Counted from the first letter of the stretch, positions 45,601 to 60,600 are shown. The stretch is 64,000 nucleotides of DNA from Nematostella vectensis (GCF_932526225.1 NC_064045.1:14936442-15000441), one strand, 5' to 3'. The notes: generated by a model from the letters alone, not told the origin. Numbers and translations are program-made.

Positions 45601-48600
45601 ATACCATCACCATGGGTACAACCTCGTCTTACCTGAAATACCGTCACCATGGGTACAACCTCGTCTTACCTGAAATACCATCACCATGGGTACAACCTCG
45701 TCTAACCTGAAATACCATCACCATGGGTACAACCTCGTCTTACCTGAAATACCATCACCATAAGTACAACCTCGTCTTACCTGAAATACCATCACCATGG
45801 GTACAACCTCGTCTTACCTGAAATACCGTCACCATGGGTACAACCTCGTCTTACCTGAAATACCGTCACCATGGGTACAACCTCGTCTTACCTGAAATAC
45901 CATCACCATAAGTACAACCTCGTCTTACCTGAAATACCATCACCATGGGTACAACCTCGTCTTACCTGAAATACCGTCACCATGGGTACAACCTCTTCTT
46001 ACCTGAAATACCGTCACCATGGGTACAACCTCGTCTTACCTGAAATACCGTCACCATGGGTACAACCTCGTCTTACCTGAAATACCGTCACCATGGCCCA
46101 GAGGAACGAGTCGAAGCTGGTTCTCGCAGGAACAGAAATGTTCTCTGCGTTTGGAAAATAGAATTCTCCGCCGAACAGATTCATTCCGAGTATGGCGAAG
46201 GCGAACATGAAAAGAAAGAGAAGACCAAAGAACGTCACGACACTCGTCATCGTCCGGATCACGACCAGCAGCTGGTAACGGACAGGACGGACCAGCTTAA
46301 AGATGCGCAACAGACGGATGCTACGGAACACGGAGAGACGCGCGTAGCCATTTTCCAGTAGGAGCTCGGTCACGCTAGGGATGGGGGGGATGTGAATAAT
46401 GTTAATAGCAAATATTTAGCAATAAGCGATAAACGATCAAATGAGTAAGTGTGCAATCATTGTCTAAGAATATGATCATACCAAAGAAAAGCGACCCGAA
46501 TGATTGTTTCTCGTGCATGACTGTGCAATTTGATGAGACACCTACCTGAGGACGACAACAAATCCATCAAAGATGTTCTGCAGCTGACTAAGGTATCCCA
46601 TGATGCCAAAGCTGATGACGTTAATGATCATCTCAAGCACGAAGATCGTCACGAACACGATGTTGGTCTTTTCCAGCGTGACCGTGAGCGCCTGGGGCTA
46701 CAGGAAGCACATTCAGTATTAGTGTCATTATTATCAGCATCAGCATCATCATCATCATCATCATCATCTTCACTATCATCACCACCACCGTCAGCATCAT
46801 CTGACCTGGTTATGGTGTTCCAGCCCCATACATATCATGTACAGTAGTATCGCTATCATTATCATCATTTTCACTATCATAACCACCACCGTCAGCATCA
46901 CCTGACCTGGTTATGGTGTTCCAGCCCCATACATATCATGTACAGTAGTATCGCTATCATCATCATCATCTTCACTATCATCACCACCACCGTCAGCATC
47001 ATCTGACCTGGTTATGGTGTTCAAGCCCCATACATATCATGTACAGTAGTATCGCTATCATCATCATCATCTTCACTATCATCACCACCACCATCAGCAT
47101 CATCTGACCTGGTTATGGTGTTCCAGCCCCATGCATATCATGTTCAGTAGTATCGCTATCATTATCAGTCTCGAGAAGTGCCTGCTCTCCGCCATTCTCC
47201 GGCAAAACGCGCGGAACCTGTGTACCACGCCCATATCCCGAGACACGTCATAGGAGTCACTTTGATGGAAATCGAAAACACTGTCATCTACGTCATCATC
47301 TAGGAGGAAGGGGTTTGGGCGGGGCTCGGCGACATCGGTTGTGGCAAGGGCAAGGGGTTCATCTGCGAAAAACATCATCATCATCATCATCAGTGTCATT
47401 ATAATTTTCGTAACATTTAGGAATCATTTCTGATTCAAATATATATGTATATATATCACGCCATAAACATGTGTTGTGATCCCTCGAAAGCTTGAACTCA
47501 ATCGAATAGGGGCATGCGCTTAGAAAATGATCAAACAAACAAAAAATCAGAAATAACTGCACCCGTCACACGAGAGAACAATGAAGAAATAAAATCTTTA
47601 AAAATGACCAATGATTTAATGATCTAAAATTCTTTACCTTGAAACATGTCTCCTTTCACAGCATTTCTATTCAAGAAGAAGTCACCCGCGTCCCGCGAGG
47701 CATCCCGTAGCATGTCCCACTTGGAAGAGGTGACCTTATCACTGCTCTTCTGCTTGTCCCTCGAGGCATCCCGCGGGACCTTGGAGGGCATGCCGTTATC
47801 AGTGCTTTTGATCCTCCCCTCGTGTTTGATATCAGCATGTTTTGATAGCGAGTCCAGGGATCCCTTGTCAGACGACAGACTCAGCTGAAGATCGCGTTTA
47901 AGATCCTGCGTTAAGTCCTCACTAGACCCCCATCGCGCACGCGTGACTTTACTCTCGTCACGTGACGTACATGCGTTGAGGCTATTTTTAGCCCCTTTTT
48001 GTTTATTTTTGATGCTGAATTTTCTAAGACTGAACTTGCTCTCTGGCTCCTCGTCTTGTAGCTCCTCGATGGCGAGCTCTTTGAGATCAAGCCGTCGGTT
48101 CTTTTGTCGTTTTTCAGATGTTTTCCGTGTCCAGTTAACTTCCTTCAGCCCAAAAGGCTGGCTGTAACGCCGTGAATGGCGTGACTGATTTGGGCTCTCG
48201 CCGCGTGACTCGTTGTGTGACTCATTAGTTTGATCATTACTTCGTGATAAATTTGGACTTTGCGCCGTAGGAGTTGCATTGCGTGACATGGTAGGACTGC
48301 CGTGACAAGACACTACACGTAGTCGAGGTAATGAAGGGCTTACGTCACACATTAACCCTTCGCTATCAGTCATTTCATAAGAACGAGCAGAAATTGTTGG
48401 GCTTCCTGTGTAGGACCGTGACAGACCAGGGCTACATACACTTACAGCTTCAATATTGCGTGACGTCCCTTGTATTTTTGCGCCTGAGAGCGTAGGGCTC
48501 TCGCGGATGCGTTCTTTGCTTTCAGCGTTCCTCGACCGTTGTCTCGCTCCCTGAGCACGCAAACACCTCTGATCGGCATTTACCTCAGCGGTCGCTAAAG

Positions 48601-51600
48601 CTTGCGCACGCGTTTGAAAAGAAGCCCTATTTTCTTTTAAGATACTATCTTCCGGAAGTGACGTAGTGGCACGAACAGATGTGTGCGCAGCGGCAATAAA
48701 GCCCGAAGGGGATCCTGGGACGGTCAGAGTCACGCTCGACGTGGTGAGGATCTCGTCAATAGAAACACTCGACTTCGCCTCGGCGTGAAGCGAGAAGGAA
48801 TGCGAACACACCGAAGTGTCGGATTCCCTTCTAGATAATGTCAGCTGTTCTGGCGGGCGCAAGAAAGCCTTCCTATCACCCTCATCTATTGTTATCTCGG
48901 GGATCTGAAGGGTGTCCGGTTGGCAAATGTCCTGTCCGAAAAACTTGTCCTCGTCCGATGAGAGTGCCAGTCCTGGGGAGGAGGGAGTGTAGCAATCGTA
49001 GAGATGATGGTGGAAATGATGATGATGATAGATGTGATGATGGTGGTGATGAATGTGTTCTTTTGGCTCCCCCTGGCAGCGACCAGGACAAAATGTCCGG
49101 CGCAGTTTTTCCAGACAAGACAAGCTAAACCGGCTTGACCGGTATCGTTGTCGTCGGCGGTTCTCTTCCATGAGTTCAATCTCTCGTGCTTTGGTTTCCT
49201 GGAATTGCATGGTTATGACGACCAGGCAAAGATTGACCAGAAAGAAAGCACCAATCTGTAAAACGAGAAGAGAACAAATGATATGTGCCTGCTTATGAAG
49301 CAGCTAACACATAACCTAACACACATCACCTAGCTCAACAGTTAACACACCGCCTAACACATCAGCTAACACATAACCTAACACATCACCTAACACATCA
49401 CCTAGCTCAACAGCTAACACACCGCCTAACACATCAGCTAACACATAACCTAACACATCACCTAACACATCAACTAGCTCAACAGCTAACACACCGCCTT
49501 ACACATAACCTAGCTCATCAGCTAACACATCACCTAACACATCGCCTAACGTATCATCTTCATCATTATCCAACCATCCTAATGTTCTCATGATCTCACC
49601 ACAATTAGAATGATGAAGTAAATCCAATTCCAGAAGCTGTGCGTGTCCTGCACGAGATACATGACATCGGACCAGCCTTCTAAAGTGATAACCTGAAATG
49701 ATAATAATCATTTATCGTCATCATTACCTGGATATGCCCATCCAGGGAATAACGATATCATTAACTGGAATATGGGACCATCCGGGCAATACCGACATCA
49801 TTACCTGGAATATGGGACCTCCAGGCAATACCGATATCATTACCTGGAATATGACCATCCAGGCACTATCGACATCATTACCTGGAATATGGGACCATCC
49901 AGGCAATACCAATATTATTACCTGGAACATGAACCACCAGGCAATACCAATATCATTACCTTGAATATGACCATCCAGGCAATATCGACATCATTACCTG
50001 GAATATGGGACCATCCAGGCAATACCGATATCATTACCTGGAACATGAACCACCAGGCAATACCGACATCATTACCTTGAATATGGGACCATCAAGGCAA
50101 TACCGATATCATTACCTGGAATATGACCATCCAGGGAATACCGATATCATTACCTGGAATGTGGGACCACCCAGGGAATAGCGATATTACCTGAAATATG
50201 ACCATCCAGGCAATACCGATATCATTACCTGGAATGTGGGACCACCCAGGGAATAGCGATATCATTACCTGAAATATGACCATCCAGGCAATACCGATAT
50301 CATTACCTGGAATATGACCATCCAGGGAATACCGATATCATTACCTGAAATATGACCATCCAGGCAATACCGATATCATTTCTTGGAATATGGGACCAAC
50401 CAGGCAATACCGATATCATTACCTGGAATATGACCATCCAGGGAATACCGATATCATTACCTGAAATATGACCATCCAGGCAATACCGATATCATTTCTT
50501 GGAATATGGGACCAACCAGGCAATACCGATATCATTACCTGGAACATGAACCACCAGGCAATACCGATATCATTACCTTGAATATGACCATCCAGGGAAT
50601 ACCGATATCATTACCTGGAATATGACCATCAAGGCAATACCGATATCATTACCTGGAATATGACCATCAAGGCAATACCGATATCATTACCTGGAACATG
50701 AACCACCAGGCAATACCGATATCATTACCTTGAATATGACCATCCAGGGAATACCGATATCATTACCTGGAATATGACCATCCAGGCAATACCGATATCA
50801 TTACCTGGAATATGACCATCCAGGCAATACCGATATCATTACCTGAAATATGACCATCTAGGGAATACCGATATCATTACCTGAAATATGACCATCCAGG
50901 CAATACCGATATCATTACCTGGAATATGACCATCAAGGCAATACCGATATCATTACCTGAAATATGACCATCCAGGGAATACCGATATCATTACCTGGAA
51001 TATGACCATCCAGGCAATACCGATATCATTACCTGGAATATGACCATCAAGGCAATACCGATATCATTACCTGGAATATGACCATCCAGGGAATAGCGAT
51101 ATCATTACCTGGAATATGACCATCCAGGGAATACCGATATCATTACCTGGAATATGACCATCCAGGCAATACCGATATCATTACCTGGAATATGACCATC
51201 CAGGCAATACCGATATCATTACCTGGAATATGACCATCCAGGGAATACCGATATCATTACCTGGAATATGACCATCCAGGGAATACCGATATCATTACCT
51301 GGAATATGACCATCCAGGGAATACCGATATCATTACCTGGAATATGACCATCCAGGGAATACCGATATCATTACCTGGAATATGGGACCAACCAGGCAAT
51401 ACCGATATCATTACCTTGAATATGACCATCCAGGGAATACCGATATCATTACCTGGAATATGACCATCAAGGCAATACCGATATCATTACCTGGAATATG
51501 ACCATCCAGGGAATACCGATATCATTACCTGGAATATGACCATCCAGGGAATACCGATATCATTACCTTGAATATGACCATCCAGGGAATACCGATATCA

Positions 51601-54600
51601 TTACCTGGAATATGGGACCAACCAGGCAATACCGATATCATTACCTGGAATATGACCATCCAGGGAATACCGATATCATTACCTGGAATATGACCATCTA
51701 GGCAATACCGATATCATTACCTGGAATATGACCATCAAGGCAATACCGATATCATTACCTGGAATATGACCATCCAGGGAATACCGATATCATTACCTGG
51801 AATATGACCATCCAGGGAATACCGATATCATTACCTGGAATATGACCATCCAGGCAATACCGATATCATTACCTGGAATATGACCATCCAGGCAATACCG
51901 ATATCATTACCTGGAATATGACCATCCAGGGAATACCGATATCATTACCTGGAATATGACCATCCAGGGAATACCGATATCATTACCTGGAATATGACCA
52001 TCCAGGGAATACCGATATCATTACCTGGAATATGACCATCCAGGGAATACCGATATCATTACCTGGAATATGACCATCAAGGCAACACCGATATCATTAC
52101 CTGGAATATGGGACCACCCAGGCAATACCGATATCATTACCTGGAATATGACCATCCAGGCAATACCGATATCATTACCTGGAATATGACGATCCAGGCA
52201 ATACCGATATCATTACCTGGAATATGACCATCCAGGGAATACCGATATCATTACCTGGAATATGACCATCAAGGCAATACCGATATCATTACCTGGAATA
52301 TGACCATCCAGGCAATACCGATATCATTACCTGGAATATGACCATCCAGGCAATACCGATATCATTACCTGGAATATGACCATCCAGGCAATACCGATAT
52401 CATTACCTGGAATATGACCATCCAGGGAATACCGATATCATTACCTGGAATATGACCATCCAGGCAATACCGATATCATTACCTGGAATATGACCATCCA
52501 GGCAATACCGATATCATTACCTGGAATATGACCATCAAGGCAATACCGATATCATTACCTGGAATATGACCATCAAGGCAATACCGATATCATTACCTGG
52601 AATATGACCATCCAGGGAATACCGATATCATTACCTGGAATATGACCATCCAGGCAATACTGATATCATTACCTGGAATATGACCATCCAGGCAATACCG
52701 ACATCAATACCTGGAATATGACCATCCAGGGAATACCGATATCATTACCTGGAATATGACCATCAAGGCAATACCGATATCATTACCTGGAATATGACCA
52801 TCAAGGCAATACCGATATCATTACCTGGAATATGACCATCCAGGGAATACCGATATCATTACCTGGAATATGACCATCCAGGGAATACCGATATCATTAC
52901 CTGGAATATGACCATCCAGGGAATACCGATATCATTACCTGGAATGTGGGACCACCCAGGGAATAGCGATATCATTACCTGAAATATGACCATCCAGGCA
53001 ATACCGATATCATTACCTTGAATATGACCATCCAGGGAATACCGATATCATTACCTGGAATATGACCATCAAGGCAATACCGATATCATTACCTGGAATA
53101 TGACCATCCAGGGAATACCGATATCATTACCTGGAATATGACCATCCAGGGAATACCGATATCATTACCTGGAATATGACCATCCAGGCAATACCGATAT
53201 CATTACCTGGAATATGACCATTCAGGCAATACCGTCATCATTACCTGGAATATGACCATCAAGGCAATACCGATATCATTACCTGGAATATGACCATCCA
53301 GGGAATACCGATATCATTACCTGGAATATGACCATCCAGGCAATACCGATATCATTACCTGGAATGTGGGACCACCCAGGGAATAGCGATATCATTACCT
53401 TAAATATGGGACCATCAAGGCAATACCGATATCATTACCTGGAATATGACCATCAAGGCAATACCGATATCATTACCTGGAATATGACCATCCAGGCAAT
53501 ATCGACATCATTACCTGGAATATGACCATCCAGGGAATACCGATATCATTACCTGGAATATGACCATCCAGGCAATACCGATATCATTACCTGGAATATG
53601 ACCATCCAGGCAATACCGATATCATTACCTGGAATATGACCATCCAGGCAATACCGATATCATTACCTGGAATATGACCATCCAGGCAATACCGATATCA
53701 TTACCTGGAATATGACCATCCAGGGAATTGCGATATCATTACCTGGAATATGACCATCCAGGCAATATCGACATCATTACCTGGAATATGACCATCCAGG
53801 CAATACCGATATCATTACCTGGAATATGACCATCCAGGCAATACCGATATCATTACCTGGAATATGACCATCCAGGCAATACCGATATCATTACCTGGAA
53901 TATGACCATCCAGGCAATACCGATATCATTACCTGGAATATGACCATCCAGGGAATACCGATATCATTACCTGGAATATGACCATCCAGGCAATAGCAAT
54001 GTTATCAAAGGAAATAGTCCCCCAGAATGGATTCGGTCCATCTTCCCTGCAGTCCCTGTATAGACTATTCCAATCCGCACAGTTGGAGGAGTTCGAGGTC
54101 AGGTTCTCGGGTGGTAGCGTGCATTGTCTGCCGTGTAGGTAGCTATGAGGGATGTCACTTAGGCAGCTCGTCATGCCCGTATTAGTAGGACCACTGCACA
54201 CAAAGTCAGGCTGGATGAACGAGGGCTTGTAAAATACGGACTGGTTGAAGCTAAAACAAATTGAATATCACAAGAGTATAAAGCTTAAGTGTTTGCTCAG
54301 ATACTGAATATTAAAAAAGATTGAATGCTTATCCATTTCATTCCCATTTCAAAGAGATTAAATAGTCTTCCTTTTAGGTCACCTTAACAGTAAAGCCGTG
54401 TCATTGGTTGACGCGAAGCAGCGATTGCGGAGTTTCCCCTGCCATAGCTGAACCCCGATGATCCCGAACACGAAAAACACGAGGAAGGAGAGGAGGAGCA
54501 CGTTCCCAAGCATGGGCAGAGTGTCCAGCAGTAGCGTCACCAGGATACGGATACCTGCGTAGAACAAGGGGTGTGATTGGCTTATTTGATCAGAACAACT

Positions 54601-57600
54601 GATTTGATTGGATAAGCACAGGTATACAGAAATATATATTTGATTGGCTTATTTCACTTGAGCTAATGATTCGATTGGATAAGCACAGGTGTATAGAACA
54701 AGGCGTGTGATAGGCTACTTCAGGGGTTTCGGTCAGTTCATTATCCGTGTCACGTCTCTGTCTCTTTCGCGTTCTCGTTTGTTTGTGTCAGTAGGAAAAA
54801 AACCCTTTAGTAAGCTGATATCGAATGCCGTTGATCATGCGCATTAGTCATCTTCAAGTTTTGGTATGTAGTCACATGGTGAAACTGGTTGAGAACCGGT
54901 TATGAGCCTGTTTTAACGAAGAACAAAGGTGTGACAGACATGTGATTGGCTCATTTGCTCAGAACATAAATATCTATAAAGAGATATTTTATAACTACCT
55001 GTGCTTATCCAATCAAATGAGCCAATCACGTTTTGTTCTATATCGAGGGACTTACTTGGGACTTTGTTGATGGCGCGTAATGGACGAAGGACTCGGAAAG
55101 CGCGGATGATGGTCAGGTAATCACTTCCTTGGAGGGACTTCTCGATAACACTGGAAAAATGAACATTTAAAAGATTGTCTCGCGAAGCATTAATCGGGAT
55201 GGGAGAAAAATTCAGAAATTATGATGATTAAAAATTTCCTAACTAAAAAACATCGCACAGTCAATTAAACGATGAAAAGATTAAGAGAGATTAAGAGACA
55301 AGAGGGATCACGTGACTACATACCCCATTACAATGATGAAAAGTGATCGCGTGACTACATACCCCATTTCAATGATGAAAAGTGATCGCGTGACTACATA
55401 CCCCATTACAATGATGAAAAGTGATCGCGTGACTACATACCCCATTTCAATGATGACAAGAGAGATCACGTGACTACATACCCCATTACAATGATTTAAA
55501 GTGATCGCGTGACTACATACCCCATTTCAATGATGGCAAGAGGGATCACGTGACTACATACCCCATTACAATGATGAAAAGTGATCGCGTGACTACATAC
55601 CCCATTACAATGATGAAAAGTGATCACGTGACTACATACCCCATTACAATGATGAAAAGTGATCACGTGACTACATACCCCACTACAATGATGAAAAGTG
55701 ATCGCGTGACTACATACCCCATTTCAATGATGAAAAGTGATCGCGTGACTACATACCCCATTACAATGATGAAAAGTGATCGCGTGACTACATACCCCAT
55801 TTCAATGATGACAAGAGAGATCACGTGACTACATACCCCATTACAATGATGACAAAGTCCAGTTTGTTCCACGTGTCTTGTAGGTAACCATGGCTACCAA
55901 AAACGCCCATAGCAACCATCTTGACGACCATTTCCAGCAAGAAGAAGCCAAAGATGAAAAACTCGAATTTCTCGAGAACGTTGCATCGAACCTTGGATAA
56001 TAGTTATAATGTGTTAGGTTGTCACCAGGACCCAAGCGCACGGAATTTGACCGATTCTCATTGGAACGCAAGAGCAAGCACGCTTAATGGGGGATGGGCG
56101 GGTGGGAGGAAGAGGGATGGACGAGTGGCCACGAAAGTGCTGGGCCTTTAAAAGAATATGACGATTTTATGTCAGGGTAAATCAAGGAATCTTACTTTCT
56201 CAGCACACCGCTACGACAGAGTGTGCTCTTACCTTCTCTCATCGCTACGAGGGAGTGTGCTCTTACCTTCTCACACCGCTACAAGGGAGTGTGCTCTTAC
56301 CTTCTCACACCGCTACGAGGGAGTGTGTTTTTACCTTCTCACACCGCTACGACAGAGTGTGCTCTTACCTTTTGTCATCGCTACGAGGGAGTGTGCTCTT
56401 ACCTTCTCACACCGCTACGAGGGAGTGTGCCCTTACCTTCTCACACCTCTACGAGGGAGTGTGTTTTTACTTTTCTCTCATCGCTACGAGGGAATGTGTT
56501 CTTACCTTCTCACACCGCTACGAGGGAGTGTGCTCTTACCTTCTCTCATCGCTACGAGGGAGTGTGCCCTTACCTTCTCACACCGCTACGAGGGAGTGTG
56601 CTCTTACCTTCTCTCATCGCTACGAGGGAATGTGCTCTTACCTTCTCACACCGTTACGAGGGAGTGTGTTTTTACCTTCTCACACCGCTACGACAGAGTG
56701 TGCCCTTACCTTCTCACACCTCTACGAGGGAGTATGTTTTTACTTTTCTCTCATCGCTACGAGGGAATGTGTTCTTACCTTCTCACACCGCTACGAGGGA
56801 GTGTGTTCTTACCTTCTCTCATCGCTACGAGAGAGTGTGCCCTTACCTTCTCACACCGCTACGAGGGAGTGTGCTCTTACCTTCTCTCATCGCTACGAGG
56901 GAATGTGCTCTTACCTTCTCTCATCGCTACGAGGGGGTGTGCTCTTACCTTCTCACACCGCTACGAGGGGGTGTGCTCTTACCTTCTCACACCGCTACGA
57001 GGGAATGTGCTCTTACCTTCTCTCATCGCTACGAGGGGGTGTGCTCTTACCTTCTCACATTGCTACGAGGGATTGTGCCCTTACCTTCTCACATTGCTAC
57101 GAGGGAGTGTGCTCTTACCTTCTCTCATCGCTACGAGGGAGTGTGCTCTTACCTTCTCACACCGTTACGAGGGAGTGTGCCCTTACCTTCTCACACCGCT
57201 ACGAGGGAATGTGCTCTTACCTTCTCACACCGCTATGAGGGAGTGTGCTCTTACCTTCTCACATCGCTATGAGGGAGTGTGCTCTTACTTCTCACATTGC
57301 TATGAGGGAGTATCCTCTTACCTTCTCACACCGCTACGAGGGAGTGTGCTCTTACCTTCTCGCCCCGCTACGAGGGAATGTGCTCTTACCTTCTCACACC
57401 GCTACGAGGGAGTGTGTTCTTACCTTCTCGCCCCGCTACGAGGGAGTGTGCTCTTACCTTCTCACACCGCTACGAGGGAGTGTGCTCTTACTTCTCATAT
57501 TGCTATGAGGGAGTGTGCTCTTACCTTCTCTCATCGCTACGAGGGAATGTGTTCTTACCTTCTCACACCGCTACGAGGGAGTGTGTTCTTACCTTCTCAC

Positions 57601-60600
57601 ATTGCTATGAGGGAGTGTGCTCTTACCTTCTCACATCGCTACGAGGGAGTGTGTTCTTACCTTCTCACACCGCTACAAGGGAGTGTGCTCTTACCTTCTC
57701 ACATCGCTACGAGGGAGTGTGTTCTTACCTTCTCACACCGCTACAAGGGAGTGTGCTCTTACCTTCTCACATCGCTACGAGGGAGTGTGCTCTTACCTTC
57801 TCACATCGCTACGAGGGAGTGTGTTCTTACCTTCTCACACCGCTATGAGGGAGTGTGCTCTTACCTTCTCACGTCGCTATGAGGGAGTGTGCTCTTACTT
57901 CTCACATTGCTATGAGGGAGTGTGCTCTTACCTTCTCACGTCGCTACGAGGGAGTGTGCTCTTACCTTCTCGCCCCGCTACGAGGGAGTGTGTTCTTACC
58001 TTATCTCATCGCTACGAGGGAGTGTGCTCTTACCTTCTCGCACCGTTACGAGGGAGTGTGCTCTTACCTTCTCTCATCGCTACGAGGGAATGTGCTCTTA
58101 CCTTCTCACACCGCTACGAGGGAGTGTGCTCTTACCTTCTCACACCGCTACGAGGGAGTGTGCTCTTACTTCTCATATTGCTATGAGGGAGTGTGCTCTT
58201 ACCTTCTCTCATCGCTACGAGGGAATGTGTTCTTACCTTCTCACACCGCTACGAGGGAGTGTGTTCTTACCTTCTCACATTGCTATGAGGGAGTGTGCTC
58301 TTACCTTCTCACATCGCTACGAGGGAGTGTGTTCTTACCTTCTCACACCGCTATGAGGGAGTGTGCTCTTACCTTCTCACGTCGCTATGAGGGAGTGTGC
58401 TCTTACTTCTCACATTGCTATGAGGGAGTGTGCTCTTACCTTCTCACATCGCTACGAGGGAGTGTGCTCTTACCTTCTCGCCCCGCTACGAGGGAATGTG
58501 CTCTTACCTTCTCACACCGCTACGAGGGAGTGTGTTCTTACCTTCTCACACCGCTACGAGGGAGTGTGCTCTTACCTTCTCACACCGCTACGAGGGAGTG
58601 TGCTCTTACCCTCTCGCCCCGCTACGAGGGAGTGTGCTCTTACCTTCTCACACCGCTACGAGGGAGTGTGCTCTCACCTTATCTCATCGCTACGAGGGAG
58701 TGTGCTCTTACCTTCTCGCACCGTTACGAGGGAGTGTGCTCTTACCTTCTCGCACCGTTACGAGGGAGTGTGCTCTTACCTTCTCTCATCGCTACGAGGG
58801 AATGTGCTCTTACCTTCTCTCATCGCTACGAGGGGGTGTGCTCTTACCTTCTCGCACCGCTACGAGGGAGTGTGCTCTTACCTTCTCGCCCCGCTACGAG
58901 GGAGTGTGCTCTTACCTTCTCACACCGCTACGAGGGAGTGTGCTCTTACCTTCTCACACCGCTACGAGGGAGTGTGTTCTTACCTTCTCACACCGCTATG
59001 AGGGAGTGTGCTCTTACCGTCTCACATCGCTATGAGGGAGTGTGCTCTTACCTTCTCCCATTGCTGTGAGGGAGTGTGCTCTTACCTTCTCTCATCGCTA
59101 CGAGGGAGTGTGCTCTTACCTTCTCACACCGCTATGAGGGAGTGTGCTCTTACCTTCTCCCATTGCTGTGAGTGAGTGTGCTCTTACCTTCTCACATCGC
59201 TACGAGGGAATGTGTTCTTACCTTCTCACACCGCTATGAGTGAGTGTGCTCTTACCTTCTCACATCGCTATGAGGGAGTGTGCTCTTACCTTCAACGTCG
59301 CTACGAGGGAGTGTGTTCTTACCTTCTCCCATTGCTGTGAGGGAGTGTGCTGTTACCTTCTCACACCGCTATGAGTGAGTGTGCTCTTACCTTCTCACAT
59401 CGCTACGAGGGAGTGTGCTCTTACCTTCTAACGTCGCTACGAGGGAGTGTGCTCTTACCTTCTCACACCGTTTGTCGAGTGGATCGTACATAGCGAGTGT
59501 GATGCAGTTAACCAGAATAATGACCATGCTAATCCGCTCAAACCACGTGACCATCAGTTAAGGAAAACAAACAAGACACTTCCTCGCTCTCCCCATGATG
59601 CATTGCTCTTTCGCTCTGACCAGCATGCATTGCTCTCTTGCCCTACTCATGATACATTACTCTCTCAACCTAGTCATGATGCTTTGCTAACACACCCTTC
59701 CCAAGATATATTGCTCTCACCCCTTCCCAAGATGCATTGCCCTCTCACCCTAACCATGATGCATTGCTAACAAACCCTTCCCAAGATGCATTGCCCTCTC
59801 ATCCTAACCATGATGCATTGCTAACAAACCCTTCCCAAGATGCATTGCCCTCTCACCCTAACCATGTTGCATTGCTAACAAACCCTTCCCAAGATGCATT
59901 GCCCTCTCACCCTAATCATGATGCATTCTTTACCTAATACTTTATTGGGTATAATATATTTACATACATAATTCAAGAACATCGCTAAGAACATATTTAA
60001 CCTTAAAATGCTAAAAAAATAAGGTCCATCCTCAACTGAAAATTAGACATCAATATAAAAAAGCACTGTTACTCTGGAAATCGCTACTTTTGCCGCATCT
60101 ATATTAGTCATGAACGTCTCACCCTTTTGTTTTTTACTTCAATCGGTGCAATTTCCAAGTATTTGTTATCCGGATAATAATCTACAGTCTAATTCACTGT
60201 AGATCCGCGGCAATTTTTTGTCGAAATCCGTAATCTGCCAAAATCCTCAGATCCCATTTTTGACTGGCTTCATCATATTGTATCGAACATTTGTATCTCA
60301 TATTGTATGTTTATGATAAGTTTAAAATTTGCTAGTTTTAGTAAACATCCTTTCCAAAAAATTACTGCGAATATTAAATACAAAGAGTGTTATTGACAGG
60401 CTATCTTTAAAACGGGAAAACTCGATTACCTGATACAGGTGAAAAGTGGGTTCATTAGAAATCGGATGAAAAGCTGAGTATTGTGCTTAAGTTTATTAAC
60501 ACAAAAAGTGAAAAACAATTCAATCATTCAAGGCTATAACAAGGAAACAAGTCTTTAAAAAAAGATCCCTGATTCAATTAGTAACTATTGGGGACTTCTT

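Noticed and set aside
49730-53970. CRISPR-like appearance of regular 34-52-bp repeats
   Set aside because: The arrays are contiguous tandem units without unique spacers, lie in introns of animal genes, and have no cas genes nearby.
56158-59069. Several overlapping plus-strand frames of 140-574 codons ([17 protein letters not shown] and similar)
   Set aside because: Three frames are open at once through a 34-bp repeat in Cav3 intron 2, on the strand opposite the gene. They are not proteins.
59546-59600. A GT-AG acceptor for Cav3 exon 2
   Set aside because: The nearest upstream AG leaves an in-frame TAA. The U12 branch element and terminal AC explain the boundary completely.
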